DNA of 64,000 nt from UBA668 sp041394605 (lineage in GTDB: Bacteria > Actinomycetota > Acidimicrobiia > Acidimicrobiales > Ilumatobacteraceae). Shown here one piece after another: positions 1-12,300 of this stretch. The position numbers were made by a program, and so were the translations under genes. The notes under the pieces were generated by a model. The model was not told the DNA's origin. It did not search any database and was given only the letters and a program-made list of their open reading frames with translations. Location of the stretch: positions 434,001 to 498,000 of the forward strand of contig JAWKHX010000004.1 of the NCBI GenBank assembly GCA_041394605.1, written 5' to 3'. Position 1 is the first letter of the stretch; the number at the start of each line of letters is the position of its first letter.

Positions 1-34
1 ATCGGTGAACGGCGCGAGTCGCTGAAGCGAGACC

Positions 35-898
35 GTGATCTGGCAGAGCGCCGGGTCGAGAGCGCCGACCTCCTGCTTCGAGAGGCACGGACTGCTCCAA
101 GGTCGCAGCGCCGACGTCGCCTCGTTCCTCGACGCCTCAGCGTTCTATGCACACGTGGCGGGCCGGCGGCGAGATGAATGGCGGTTCTCGCGCCGAGCCT
201 TCGTCCGGCGACCAACTCTCAAGCGGGCGCTGAGGCTCCTACGGATTCTTACTCCGGTGCCAAGACCGAATGCTCCAGACTCGTCGCCACCGGCGATCAA
301 TCGAGTTGGCCAAATGCGCACTGCGACGACGTCTGTGGTCATTACAGCCCGTCGGGGTGACGAGGTGACGCTTGCAGAACTCTGTCGCACTCTTTCGCGG
401 ACACCTGGCGTGGTCGAGCTTGTTGTGGTCGTCCACGGTGGCGCCCATGTACCCGCTCCCGATGTTGGGCCGGGAGTGGCTGTGACGGTCGTACGATCGC
501 AGTCCAGCGACTCCTGGGCCGCCCGAGGCAGCGGCCTTCAACGTGTCCGGTCGAGTCGGGTCATCTTCTTTGACGAGGAAGACATCGTGATTCCAGCGGG
601 ACTCGCGATGCTGCTGGAACTCGTGCAGATGAGCGACGACTCATCGGTCGTTGGGGGGGTACAGATCTTCGACTCGGGGGTTCATGCGCCCTGGTTCGAC
701 CGCGCCACATCCAAAGATGGCAATACGGAACAACTGGCGGACGCCTGCGCAATGGCCTGGCCGACCGAACTGGCCCGATCGGCTCGAGTGTGGGAACGGG
801 CCAGCGGGCCGGGCGAGATGCCCGGAGGAGCAGCGGGAGCACGCCTCGATCTCCAGGTGTCGGGGTTTCCGGTAGCTCGTCGTTCGGGGGCGACGTAG
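35..898 (+). CDS. GT2-like glycosyltransferase, short or damaged
   Basis: From about residue 95 the 287-residue product resembles the start of a GT-A fold: a beta strand (SVVITARRGDE), a helix, a second strand (VVELVVVVHGG), and later VIFFDEEDIVIP, where the DxD metal-binding motif normally sits. This suggests a family-2 sugar transferase acting at the membrane in surface-glycan synthesis, in keeping with the GT4 and acyltransferase genes that follow on the other strand. The GTG start at 35 lies just after an in-frame stop at 23-25, and an ATG near 314 begins right before the GT-A strand, so the first 90 residues may belong to something else. The C-terminal 50 residues look unlike any GT2, so a frameshift near the end is possible. 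The family call is tentative. Confidence 0.45.
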   Translation: MIWQSAGSRAPTSCFERHGLLQGRSADVASFLDASAFYAHVAGRRRDEWRFSRRAFVRRPTLKRALRLLRILTPVPRPNAPDSSPPAINRVGQMRTATTSVVITARRGDEVTLAELCRTLSRTPGVVELVVVVHGGAHVPAPDVGPGVAVTVVRSQSSDSWAARGSGLQRVRSSRVIFFDEEDIVIPAGLAMLLELVQMSDDSSVVGGVQIFDSGVHAPWFDRATSKDGNTEQLADACAMAWPTELARSARVWERASGPGEMPGGAAGARLDLQVSGFPVARRSGAT

Positions 899-912
899 GG
901 CTTCCGCGCACG

Positions 913-945
913 TCCTCGGCTTACTACCAGGACTTGGGCCGAGGA
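913..945. terminator. Hairpin between convergent genes
   Basis: TCCTCGGC at 913-920 pairs perfectly with GCCGAGGA at 938-945 across a 17-nt loop, between the convergent GT2-like and GT4 genes. There is no T-run, so termination is only an inference from position. Confidence 0.25.
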
Positions 946-1017
946 CTGTCCCCCTGCCATCCAACTCCATCGCCCGGCTTTCGACCCGTCGTCTCGCCAG
1001 CGACTGCGGACGCTCGC

Positions 1018-2181
1018 CTAGACAGTGAATGAAGCTGCGGACCGTAGCTGTTGAGCCAACAGCTTGGTCTGGTTGTCGGAGTTGTGATGGGCGGCGACGA
1101 ACTCGCGGCCAGCGCTGCCGAGGCGTTGCCGCAGCGAGGATGAGTCGAGCAGCGCCTGCAGGTTCTCTGCCATCGCGCTGGTGTCCATCGGAGGTGAGAG
1201 CAGTCCCGTGATCCCATGGACGACGGCTTCCGGTACTCCTCCCGAGCTGGTCGCGACGACTGGCAGTCCCCTCGCCGAAGCCTCGAGCAACGAGCCGCCG
1301 AGTGCCTCTTCTGCTCCGTTGGCCAGGCGAACGTTGTGCTGGACGAACACGTCAGCTCTCGCCATGGCCTCGAACACCTGCGCCCTCGGAAGCTCCCCTC
1401 TGAAGTTCACCCTGCCCGCCACTCCGAGGTCCTCAGCCCTCGACTTCAGGTGCGAGCTCTGGCCCATCACCGATGATCTCAAGCGTGACGTCCGGGGTCG
1501 ATCGGGCCACGAGTGCAAACGCTTCAATGGTGTAGCTCAGGCCCTTCACCGGATGAAGTCGCGACACGGCGAGGATTGTCGGTGCGGCGCCCTCGCACAC
1601 GTTGCTGGCGAGCGATGCAGGCACATCCACGCCGAGGTAGTGGACCGACGTCTTCTCGGGAGGTGCTCCCAACGCCAGCGCTGTTCGAACGAGGAACTCG
1701 GACCCGCAGTTGACGTGGTGCGCGGTCTGCAGCACATCGCGAAGAGCCTTCTGGTAGGCCGCCGGTCGTGCCGCTGAGGTGGTGATGTCCGTTCCGGCGC
1801 AATGAACGATCAGGCGGCATGTCGAGGGGAGCCACCTGACAATCGGGATCGCCTCCGACGCGAACAAGGTGTAGATGACCCGGTAGTCGCGCAACCGCCT
1901 CCGGAGGCGGACTCCTTCCACAGGCCTCAGTTGCCCACGTCTGCCACTCAGAACGTTGAAGGCTCGGCCCAACGTGGAATCGACCGCTACCGCAACCCGA
2001 CCCATCTGTGCGACCCGGAGCTGGGTTTCGGGCACCAGTGATGGAGGGGCGGGTGGCGAAGTAGAAGCTCGGAGTCAGGCATCGCCTTGACCTGATCAAG
2101 CAGGAAGTGGTCGGCGTAGCCCGACACCCGGCTCTGGTAGAGGCAGATCGTCGCCTTGAACCTCTCGGACGGATCGGTCAT
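1018..2181 (-). CDS. GT4 family glycosyltransferase (two frameshifts)
   Basis: Three reading frames join into one GT-B glycosyltransferase of about 388 residues. The first part (from MTDPSERFK at 2181) reads to about 2040. The second (2035-1433) carries LAVSRLHPVKGLSYTIEAF and EIIGDGPE. The third (to 1018) has the nucleotide-sugar site EALGGSLLEASARGLPVVAT and the terminal helix. The EIIGDGPE/LKSRAEDLG junction near 1455 is repaired by removing one base, and the junction near 2035-2050 needs one more shift. The family moves a sugar from a nucleotide donor to a glycan or lipid acceptor. Its neighbours suggest exopolysaccharide or cell-wall glycan synthesis. The acceptor is unknown. Confidence 0.75.
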
Positions 2182-2394
2182 CACCATGCGAGGGGCGGGC
2201 GGTCGCGCGTGCGGTGGAAATCTCCCGAGACAAGAGGGTTGCCCGAGGAGTCACTGTTCAAACGTGTGTAGGCCTGCGGCGCAAGAAGCCGCCGGTCCCA
2301 CCCAGTTGTGCGGTTGGGTGCCACGCTCACACCAGTCATCTTGGCTCACCGGTGCGACCTGAGTAGCGCCATCCGGTCGGTGACCGTAAGCGAG

Positions 2395-4410
2395 CTAACG
2401 CGCAAGGGCAGCAGAGATCGCTTCGGTGATCACGGGTGCCAACCCGGTGGCAGCACCCACGGTGATGTGTGCGTGATCGCGATACACCCACTCGCCGCCT
2501 TGATACGTCCGACACTCATCGGCAGGGCACAAGGCATCAAAGACGTCGACCGTCGCACCTCCTGCGCCGGCAGCGGCGCTCACCTCGGCAACAGTCGCTC
2601 GTGAACGCTGGTCGGCTGCGTCGGTCCGGCCGATCGATGCGGCGAAACCGTCAGGGTTGAGCAGCAGCCGCAGTGGTGCCATCTCGCGCGGGTTCCACTC
2701 GACTCGCAGCTTCGGGATGGGGTGAACGACCAAGGTTGCCGCGCCGGAGTCGCCGATGAGGCGAAGCGTCTCGGTGAAGGCCAGCTCCCAGACGGTCGCC
2801 TTGGCGGCGGCATCGTCCGTCGGAGCGCCGGACGCGCCCTGCGTGAGGGAGAAGCGGGGCTGTTCGATGTAGCCGTCGGACGCATTCGCGACGATGACGA
2901 GGCTTGGCCGGTTCAGGCGTATCCAGTCCAGTGCACCGTGCACGAACCGACGGCAGTTGTGGTTCTCGTGGCCGTCCAAGAAGAGACGCAGGTCGATCAA
3001 GGGGCACGCCGAGAACGTTGCGACACGCACGTTCATCCTCAGTTCCTCGGCCGAAACGAGAACCGCCTCGGTGAACTGTCCTGCGTTGGAATCGCCCACG
3101 AGCAGGATTTCGCCCTGGGGGTCATCGACCGTCCACAGGCAGGAGTCCTGGGGGCGTTCGTCGAGTGGGATACGGCTGTCGCATCCCTCGGCGCTGTCGA
3201 CGTGCCGCACGAACGGGACCACAGCGTCCGAGGAGACCAGGCGACTGGTGCCGGCCATCAGCACGAAGGAACCGATGACCGGCAACACCATGCAGGCAGC
3301 GGCGAGCAACGCCACCCTGCGCATGCTGACCAGTGGCCGGCGCCGTATCGGGTCCTCGACCAGGCGATAGGAGAGGACCGCGGGAACCAAGGACAGCACC
3401 GCAGCCATCGGCGCTGCGGCCCCAACCTCCAGCCACATCGCCCTGCCGAACACGATGAAGGGCCAGTGCCACAGGTACCAGCTGTAGGAGACATCGCCCA
3501 GGAACCCCATGGGCCGACGTGTGAGGACGTAGGTGATCGGGTTCTGACGCGAGGTCAGGCCGCCGACCAGCAGCATCGCGGTGCCCAGAACGGGCACGAG
3601 GACGGCGAAGTCCGGGAAGACCGTGGCGTCATCGAAGACCAGCGCAGATGCAATGACGGCGATGGCGCCAACTGTGCTGAGAACCGGCCGCCAGCGCGAC
3701 AGCACGGTCGGGCGACATGCCACCACGCCTGCCACGAGTGCGCCCACAGCGAACTCCCACGCTCGGAACGGAGCGAGGTAGAAGGCAGCCGCGGTTCCTG
3801 AGCCCACGGGCAGCCAACCCCGACGCGCCGCGACGGACAGCACGAACGAGGCGACGGCCAGGCCGCCGACGCCGATGAAGAAGGGGCGACGCGTCCGCTG
3901 GCGACGCCCGAGCCAGAACAGGAACGCCAGCAGCGCGGGGAACCCGATGTAGAACTGCTCCTCGACCGACAGCGACCAGGTGTGCAGGAGAGGGTTCGAC
4001 GTCGCTCCCACCGCGAAGTAGCCGCCGTCCAGGCCGAAGTAGGCGAGGTAGTTGTTGGCGTTGAACAGCGCGGCCGCGATGCCGGTTCGTGCAGTGGATG
4101 CCTGTGCCTCATAGGCGGCCAACAGCGTGCTCGCCGGCAGCACCACGGCAAGCATCACGGCGAGAGCGGGAAGGATCCGCTTGACACGTCGGGAGTAGAA
4201 GTCACGGAACGACGTGCGCCCGGTCGTCTCGGCCTCGCGCCACAACAGCTGTGTGATCACGAAGCCCGAGATCACGAAGAAGACGTCAACCCCGACGAAG
4301 CCGCCGCTGAACCCGACGTGGGCGTGGTAGAGCACCACGACGAGCACGGCGACGGCGCGCAACCCCTGGATGTCCGCCCGTCGTGCAGGTTGACCACTCG
4401 TACCGGGCAT
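2395..4410 (-). CDS. Acyltransferase-3/SGNH O-acetyltransferase, membrane
   Basis: This 671-residue protein has the OafB/OatA-type layout. Residues about 12-380 form a multi-helix acyltransferase-3 domain, with RADIQGLRAVAVLVVVLYHA at the start, FFVISGFVITQLL, the R-R-x-K-R-I-L-P motif near residue 65, and HTWSLSVEEQFY. A periplasmic SGNH hydrolase-like domain follows, with GDSNAGQF near residue 435 (nucleophile serine) and DHAHIT near residue 644 (the DxxH dyad). Such enzymes pass acetyl groups across the membrane onto glycans or peptidoglycan. A GTG directly precedes the ATG chosen here. It lies on the same strand as the GT4 gene, 213 bp upstream of it, which fits a surface-polysaccharide decoration role. 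Confidence 0.9.
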   Translation of the reverse strand: MPGTSGQPARRADIQGLRAVAVLVVVLYHAHVGFSGGFVGVDVFFVISGFVITQLLWREAETTGRTSFRDFYSRRVKRILPALAVMLAVVLPASTLLAAYEAQASTARTGIAAALFNANNYLAYFGLDGGYFAVGATSNPLLHTWSLSVEEQFYIGFPALLAFLFWLGRRQRTRRPFFIGVGGLAVASFVLSVAARRGWLPVGSGTAAAFYLAPFRAWEFAVGALVAGVVACRPTVLSRWRPVLSTVGAIAVIASALVFDDATVFPDFAVLVPVLGTAMLLVGGLTSRQNPITYVLTRRPMGFLGDVSYSWYLWHWPFIVFGRAMWLEVGAAAPMAAVLSLVPAVLSYRLVEDPIRRRPLVSMRRVALLAAACMVLPVIGSFVLMAGTSRLVSSDAVVPFVRHVDSAEGCDSRIPLDERPQDSCLWTVDDPQGEILLVGDSNAGQFTEAVLVSAEELRMNVRVATFSACPLIDLRLFLDGHENHNCRRFVHGALDWIRLNRPSLVIVANASDGYIEQPRFSLTQGASGAPTDDAAAKATVWELAFTETLRLIGDSGAATLVVHPIPKLRVEWNPREMAPLRLLLNPDGFAASIGRTDAADQRSRATVAEVSAAAGAGGATVDVFDALCPADECRTYQGGEWVYRDHAHITVGAATGLAPVITEAISAALAR

Positions 4411-4462
4411 CACTCGGGGCGACGCTAGCGCTGGGCCTCGCGCTGAGTCGGTCTCTTGTCGC

Positions 4463-6034
<1,572 letters not shown>

Positions 6035-6137
6035 GGCGCACCACGTCGGACGGGTTCGACGTGGGGTCCCCACTCGTGAACTCGCGGCGTGCCTACAGTC
6101 GCCACCGGGTGAGTTCCGCCGTCACCCTTGCCTCGCC

Positions 6138-7877
6138 ATGTTGAAGCTGCCGAACCGTTCCATTCTCAATGCCCTCCTGGGGCGTCATCGGGCTCGCCTG
6201 GGCCTGATCGCCTTGGCTTCGATCGCCGGCGGCCTCGCCGAAGCGGCGTTTCTCGTCGTCCTCACCCGTGCAGCGTTCGCCATCACCAACGGCAAGAGCG
6301 AGATCGGCACCTTGGCCGGGGTCAAGTTCTCCGTGGCTGCCACCATCGCCCTCGCACTGGGACTCGTGGTGTTCCGAATCGCCATGGCGCTGCTCGCCAA
6401 CTGGCTCAACGCAGCGCTCAACGCTGAGGTGACGCGGGAACTCCGCCAGCGGCTTGCACGCGCCTTCCTGCGGGCAAGTTGGCCGGCTCAGCAGCAGAGC
6501 AATTCCGGGCAGCTCCAGGAGCTCATCTCGAGCTACGCCGGTGCCGGGACCTCGCTGGCAGGTGGCGTCGCCAGCAGCCTGACGGCAGGCGGCAGCCTTC
6601 TGGCCATGTTGGCGATGGCGGCGGCGGTGGACGTGGTCGGCTCACTGATCGCGATCGGGACCCTCGTGATCCTCGGGGTGCTGCTCCGGCCGTTACGTCG
6701 GAAGGTGCGGATGCGGGCCCGTTCAGCGGCCAATGATGGGATGCGTCTCAGCCTTGCCACCAGCGAGATCAGCAATCTGGGCATGTCCGTCCACGTGTTC
6801 GACGTGCGCGATGAAGTCGAGCAGAGGATCCTGGAGCTTCAGGCGGAGGGGGTGCGGTCGAACCGGCGTCTCCAGGTCGCACGCGGGCTGGTGCCGGCGC
6901 TCTACACGGGACTCGCCTACCTTGCGCTGGTCGGCGCCGTCGGCCTGGCCAGTGCATGGAACACAGCGTCGCTCACCTCGCTGGGCGCCGTGATGCTGGT
7001 GATGCTGCGGTCGCTCGGCTACGGGCAGCAGCTGCAGCAGGTCTACGCCAACATGTCCACTGCGCGGCCACTGGTGTCGGACGTGTTCGACGAGATCGAG
7101 CGGTATGCGGCCAGCGAGCGCACCGACGACGGACAGCCGGTCGCCTCGGTCACACCGCTCCGGCTGGAGCACGTGTCCTTCGAGTACACCTCCGATGTCG
7201 CCGTGCTGCACGACGTGGACGCGGAGATCGAGCCGGGTGAGATGGTGGGCATCGTGGGGCCGTCGGGCAGCGGCAAGAGCACGCTCGTGCAACTCCTGCT
7301 CGGCCTTCGCGAACCCACCTCGGGCAGGGTGCTGGCGGGTGGGCTGGACGTGCGCACGCTGCGCAGGTCGGAGTGGGCCCGCAAGGTGACGTTCGTGCCC
7401 CAGGCTGCCTCGCTGGTGCACGGCACGGTGGCGGAGAACATCCGCTTCTACCGGCCGTGGATCACCGACGCCCAGATCGAAACCGCCGCCCGCCAGGCAG
7501 GCCTGCACGACGAGATCGTCGCCTTCGCCGACGGGTACGCGCACCAGGTGGGCGACCGCGGCGGCAACCTCAGTGGCGGCCAGCAGCAGCGGGTGTGCAT
7601 CGCCCGCGCCCTGGCCGGCGAGCCCGAAGTGCTGATCCTCGACGAACCCACCAGCGCCCTCGACGCCCACACCGAAACCGTGGTGCGCGACTCGCTGAAC
7701 AGCCTGCGCGGCCGGATGACCGTGCTGGTCATCGCCCACCGCCTGAGCACCTTGGACCAATGCGACCGGATCATGGTGGTGCAGGACGGTCGGCTCACCG
7801 CGTTCGACACCCCCACGGCACTGCGCGCCTCGGCCAACTTCTACGCCGACGCGCTGCGCCTGTCCGGCCTGGCATGA
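6138..7877 (+). CDS. ABC exporter (fused permease/ATPase)
   Basis: A type-I half-transporter of 579 residues. The membrane domain takes up residues 1-330, with about six hydrophobic segments. The nucleotide-binding domain holds Walker A GPSGSGKST near 373, the signature LSGGQQQRV near 480, Walker B VLILDEPTSALD near 501, and the H-loop IAHRLS near 534. Two such subunits would form an exporter of a lipid, drug or peptide. It has no N-terminal C39 peptidase domain. The stop overlaps the next start (ATGA at 7874-7877), so it is coupled to the PqqD-like gene. This context favours export of a modified peptide or protein, although the substrate is unknown. TACAGT at 6094-6099 could be its -10 box. 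Confidence 0.92.
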   Translation: MLKLPNRSILNALLGRHRARLGLIALASIAGGLAEAAFLVVLTRAAFAITNGKSEIGTLAGVKFSVAATIALALGLVVFRIAMALLANWLNAALNAEVTRELRQRLARAFLRASWPAQQQSNSGQLQELISSYAGAGTSLAGGVASSLTAGGSLLAMLAMAAAVDVVGSLIAIGTLVILGVLLRPLRRKVRMRARSAANDGMRLSLATSEISNLGMSVHVFDVRDEVEQRILELQAEGVRSNRRLQVARGLVPALYTGLAYLALVGAVGLASAWNTASLTSLGAVMLVMLRSLGYGQQLQQVYANMSTARPLVSDVFDEIERYAASERTDDGQPVASVTPLRLEHVSFEYTSDVAVLHDVDAEIEPGEMVGIVGPSGSGKSTLVQLLLGLREPTSGRVLAGGLDVRTLRRSEWARKVTFVPQAASLVHGTVAENIRFYRPWITDAQIETAARQAGLHDEIVAFADGYAHQVGDRGGNLSGGQQQRVCIARALAGEPEVLILDEPTSALDAHTETVVRDSLNSLRGRMTVLVIAHRLSTLDQCDRIMVVQDGRLTAFDTPTALRASANFYADALRLSGLA

Positions 7878-8161
7878 GCACGGCTCGCGTCCGTCGCGCG
7901 CCCGATGCGCTCTGGCGGGCCGGCCGGCGGGTGCTGGTGGCCGCGCTGCCGGGCCATCCGCCCACCACCGTCGCCGGCTCCGGCGCGCTGGTATGGCGCC
8001 ACCTCGCAGCGTGGACCGGTGTGCACGAACTGGCCGCCACGCTGGCCGGCGAGACCGGCGCCGACGCGGCCACCATCGAGCGCGACGTGCTGGCGCTGGT
8101 GGACGCGCTGCTGCCGTTGGGCCTGGTGGAGCGGCAACCGGCCGTGGGGGAGGGGCGGTGA
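7874..8161 (+). CDS. PqqD-like peptide-binding protein
   Basis: A 95-residue protein with the PqqD/RRE fold signature: a beta hairpin followed by small-residue-rich GSGALVWRHLAAWTGVHELA and then AATIERDVLALVDALLPLGLVE, the winged-helix end typical of PqqD relatives. PqqD proteins bind the leader of a ribosomally made peptide and hand it to a modifying enzyme. The gene overlaps both neighbours by 4 nt (ATGA upstream, GTGA downstream), showing tight coupling to the ABC exporter and the nucleotidyltransferase. No obvious short leader peptide lies next to it; the Tat-signal protein at 15983 is the nearest candidate partner. The client is an inference. Confidence 0.8.
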   Translation: MSTARVRRAPDALWRAGRRVLVAALPGHPPTTVAGSGALVWRHLAAWTGVHELAATLAGETGADAATIERDVLALVDALLPLGLVERQPAVGEGR

Positions 8162-9231
8162 CCGACGCGCCCACCCCGATCGAGGACCTGCTGGTCACCC
8201 TCGGGCTGGCTCACGGCAGCCGGCCAGTGCACCTCACGCCCGGCGAAGCCGGCTCGCTGCTCGCGCGGCCCGCGTTCCACGGCCTCACCGCTCTGCTCGG
8301 GGCCGCAGTGGACACCGGTGACGTGCGTGTGGACATCGCCACCTCGGGGGAAGTCACTCGCGGTTGGGCCGAGGCCATGGCCCGTGCCGTGGAACTGGAC
8401 GGGCTGCTGCTGGAGGTGTGCGCGGCACTGGCCCAAGCCGGCATCCCCACCCGAGTGCTGAAGGGCGCGGCCGTGGCCACGCTGGACGAACCCGACCCCG
8501 CCTGGCGCAGCTACCAGGACGTGGACGTGCTGGTGCCGGCCAACCGGTTGATGGCCGCCGCCGACGCCGTCGCGCCACTGGGCCTGCAGCCGGCCGTGCC
8601 GCCCGTGCGCCGCGGCTGGGCCGACCGTCACGCCAAGAGCCTGACCCTGCGCCATCACTCCGGCATGCAGGTGGACCTGCACCGTCGCCTGGCCGGGGGG
8701 CCGCTCGGCGCCCGCATCCGGACGGATGCCCTCTTCGCCGGGGGCGACGACCTGCCGGTGGGTACCGCCACCCTCACCGCACTCGTGGCGGAGCACCGCT
8801 TCCTCCACGCCTGCTACCACGCCGTGCTCGGCGGCACCCGCGGCCCCCGCCACCGGCGTGACGTGCTGCTGCTGGCCCGGCGGGTGTCGCCCGAGGCCGT
8901 GGAGCACCGATGGGACGAAGGGTGGGTCTCCGGGGTGGTGGCTGCCGCCTTGCGCTGGGCGACTGCCGACGGAGCCACGGCAGCCCTGCCACCGGCCTGG
9001 ACCGCGTGGTGCGAGCGCCACGACGCAGACTCCGCGGGCGCTGATGCCACCCCCGGCTTCCAGGCCCAGGCTCGCGGCGAACTGCGCCTGCAGCGGGGCC
9101 TTCGAGCCAAGTGGGCGTATGTCTGGCCCCTGGTGTGGCCCTCCCGTGCCCACCTGCAGGCCCGCCGCCGCACCCGCACCAGCCACCTGCGTCGGCTGGC
9201 ACGCACCGCGTTGGCGCGCCGCAGTCCGTGA
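8158..9231 (+). CDS. Nucleotidyltransferase family protein (PF14907-like)
   Basis: A 357-residue protein with the features of the uncharacterised nucleotidyltransferase family often found near PqqD and HprK relatives. GIPTRVLKGAAVATL is followed by WRSYQDVDVLVPANR, whose D-x-D pair would be the metal-binding acidic residues of a Pol-beta-type fold, and later by GMQVDLHRRLAGG, another conserved acidic strand. The C-terminal third is rich in Arg and Trp. Family members in some lasso-peptide loci are thought to modify peptide or kinase products, but the reaction is not established. The GTG start overlaps the PqqD stop. The family is well supported; the function is not. Confidence 0.75.
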   Translation: MTDAPTPIEDLLVTLGLAHGSRPVHLTPGEAGSLLARPAFHGLTALLGAAVDTGDVRVDIATSGEVTRGWAEAMARAVELDGLLLEVCAALAQAGIPTRVLKGAAVATLDEPDPAWRSYQDVDVLVPANRLMAAADAVAPLGLQPAVPPVRRGWADRHAKSLTLRHHSGMQVDLHRRLAGGPLGARIRTDALFAGGDDLPVGTATLTALVAEHRFLHACYHAVLGGTRGPRHRRDVLLLARRVSPEAVEHRWDEGWVSGVVAAALRWATADGATAALPPAWTAWCERHDADSAGADATPGFQAQARGELRLQRGLRAKWAYVWPLVWPSRAHLQARRRTRTSHLRRLARTALARRSP

Positions 9232-9244
9232 CATCCACGTCATC

Positions 9245-9273
9245 GCGGCTGCTCAGAGGCGTCTCTGAGCCGC
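9245..9273. promoter_or_regulatory. Stem-loop before the giant C25 peptidase gene
   Basis: CTCAGAG (9252-9258) pairs with CTCTGAG (9263-9269) around a GCGT loop, extended by GCGG/CCGC beyond a 3-nt bulge. It lies between the nucleotidyltransferase stop and the giant gene. It could end the upstream operon or shape the downstream mRNA; there is no T-run. TAGCTT at 9304-9309 may be a -10 box for the next gene. Confidence 0.35.
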
Positions 9274-9338
9274 GAATACCTGCTTCCGCAAACATTTTGC
9301 GTGTAGCTTGAGAAGGTTCCTTCCGAAGAGAAAGAACA

Positions 9339-12300
9339 ATGGAGACGATGCGGAAGTCTGTGAGCGCTACGGCGCGCCCTCGAAGCACGCCCATCGGGCG
9401 CCGACGCGCCCTCGCCGCCGTGGCTGCCGTCGTCGCCGGTTCTGTCGCCTGGGGGGTTGCCGCACCCGTCACGCCCGTCCAGGCGGCCGGCGAAACCATC
9501 ATCAGCACCTTCTACGTGCCGCTCTTCGAGGACAACGCCCGCGCCGCGCTGTTCAGCGTGAACGGCGGCACCGGCACGGCCCTGTCGTCCACCACTTCGG
9601 TCACCATCGGCACCGAGGGTGAGCTGGTCTACTACGACCACTGGGAGGACGGCTACGAGCCGGCTGCCAACAACAAGACTCAGGGTTCCACGCTGGTGCT
9701 GGGCGACGGCAACACCGCCAACGGTGATGCCTCCAACTACTGCGTGCCCGCCCGCTGCGCCGGCGACTACATGCCCGCCGGCGCCGTGCTGCGCCTGAAC
9801 AACTCCACCACCGTCGTGCCGGGTTCGCTCACCACGCCGCGCAACTCGGCCACCGTGGTGTTCGACGGGCGCGACAAGCTGTCCGCCACCGGTGGCCTCA
9901 CCGTCACCCATGCCACTTGGCCGACTGCCATCGACGCCCTGCACAGCGAGATGGCTGCGGCCTTCGACACGTCCCGCTGGGGCATCAACTTCCGAGCGCC
10001 CGTGGGCACCAACACGCCCACTCAGGGCAGTGGCACCACCAGCTTCAGCTACTCCGGCATCGAGGTGATGGCTGCCCAAGCCGGCACCTCGGTCTCCATC
10101 GACGCCAACAACGACGGCGACTTCCTCGACGCCAACGACGTGAACGGCACCGTCATCGGCGAGGGCCAGACCATCTACGTCAACGGCAACGTGCAGCAGG
10201 GTGCCCGGGTGGTCGCCTCCAAGCCGGTCCAGGTGTTCATGATGACCGGCGTCATCGGCTCCAACTACGAGAACCGGTCGTTCCAGATCTTCCCCACCGA
10301 GGGCCTGGTGAACGACTACGTCGCCCCGGCCTCCACTGCCCGGCCCAGCGGCACCCCGTCGTACGCCACCGTGCTGTACATCTTCAACCCGCAGACCACC
10401 GCCATCACGGTGAACGTGGAGACGCCCTCCGGTACCACGGCGTACAACGTGCCCGCGGGCAGCATTCTCAATCCGGCCCCGTTCCTGCCCTACAACGAGG
10501 CGGCGCGCATCACCTCGGCCTCCACGTTCGCCGTCGTCGCCGGCAGCGGCACCCGCGAGATCTCCTCCCAGTCCCTGAACTACGACTGGGGCTACAGCCC
10601 GCTGCCCGCACGGCTGATCGTGGACGACCTGTCCATCGGCTGGGCGCCGGGCTCGCAGAACCTGTCGGCAGCCGGGTACGACCCGTTGTGGGTCACCACT
10701 GTCGCGCCCACCACGCTGTACGTGGACTACGACGGCGACCCGGCCACGGGTGCGTTCGTGGACCCCAACGGCCTGCGCTACGACACCACCTACAACTTCG
10801 CCACCGCGCTCGCCATGCAACGGGTCACCGACCCGAACGACAACGACATGACCGGCGCCCGCATCTACACCATCGACGGCACCGGCATCGCCGCCGCCTA
10901 CGGCGAAGACCCCGCCACCACCACGCCCGTGGCCTTCCCTGGCGTGGACCTGGGCACCACCCAGTTCCCGTCGTGCGGCGCCCTCTGCGTGAACAAGACC
11001 GCCTCGCTGGCGGTGGACGTGGACGGTGACGGCCTGGTGGACCCGGGCGACACCATCCGCTGGGAAGTCACCGCCACCAACACCGACTACTACGTGCTGG
11101 TGCTGCCGGTGCTGCTGGACAGCCTGCCCCCCGACGTCACCTACGTGCCCGGCTCCAGCACGGTGCAGATCAACAACAACCCGGTCATCGGTGTGGCGGA
11201 CGACTCCGTGCCGCCCGCCGCGACCCTGTTCCCCTACGACGAGAGCGGCAAGTCCATCGTCGCCAACATCCCCGTGGGCAGCCAGGTGAAGGTCACGTTC
11301 GAGACCACGGTGGATGACAACTACGGCGGCAGCGGCGCGCTGTGCAACAAGGCCGTCATCACCAGCGTCCGCCAGACCATCCTCACCCCGGCCAACGGCG
11401 CCGATACCGGCTGCGTGCCCATCGATGGCCTGCGGGTCACCAAGACGTCGAACTCTGGCGGCAACCCGGTGCAGCCCGGCCAGAACCTCACGTACACGAT
11501 GACCGTCACGAATGCCGCCGGCGACACCGTCACCGGGGTGGAAGTGAAGGACATCCTGCCCCCCGGCCTCACCTGGGTCTCCACCTCGGTCACCGCTCCG
11601 GCCCTCATCTCGGACACCTTCGCCGACGACTTCCAGAACACCAGCGGCGGCGGCTGGACCGGCAGCACCGGGTCCAATTCCTGGTCCGCCACGTCCTGGT
11701 CCGAAACGGACACCGGCGGGGCCGGCATCAACAGCGGTTTCGTGAAGAAGGTCACCGACAGTTCCAGCCTCGCCGTGGAGTTCGACGAGACGTCGCCCCA
11801 GAACACCGCGATCTCCCGTGTCGTGGGCGACCTCACCGGCTATGCCGCCGTCACCCTCGCGTTCGATCGTCGCTGCCAAAGCATGGAGACCGGCGACGCC
11901 GTCAGCGTGGAAGTCCGCCCGAACGGCGCCGCAGGGTGGCAGAACGTCGCCACCTTCAACAACTGCTCCAACGCACTCCCGGTGGCGGAGAGCTTCAACC
12001 TCACGGCCGGTCAGATCGGTACCGCCACCGAGATCCGCTTCCGGGTCAGCAACTCGTTCAGCGGTACGGGCAACGACTGGTTCTACCTGGACAACGTGGT
12101 CGTGTCGGCGGGCGTGCGGGCCCCGAGCACGTACGCCGGTGCGGCGCCGCCGAACCTCACCACTCTCACCGATCTGCTGCCGGGCGAGACCGCCACGATC
12201 ACGCTGGTCACCACGGTGAACAACCCGTACACCGCCAGCGACGAGATCGACAACCATGTGCGGGTGCAGGCCGGCAACCAGGTGGCCGAGGCCTCCGTCA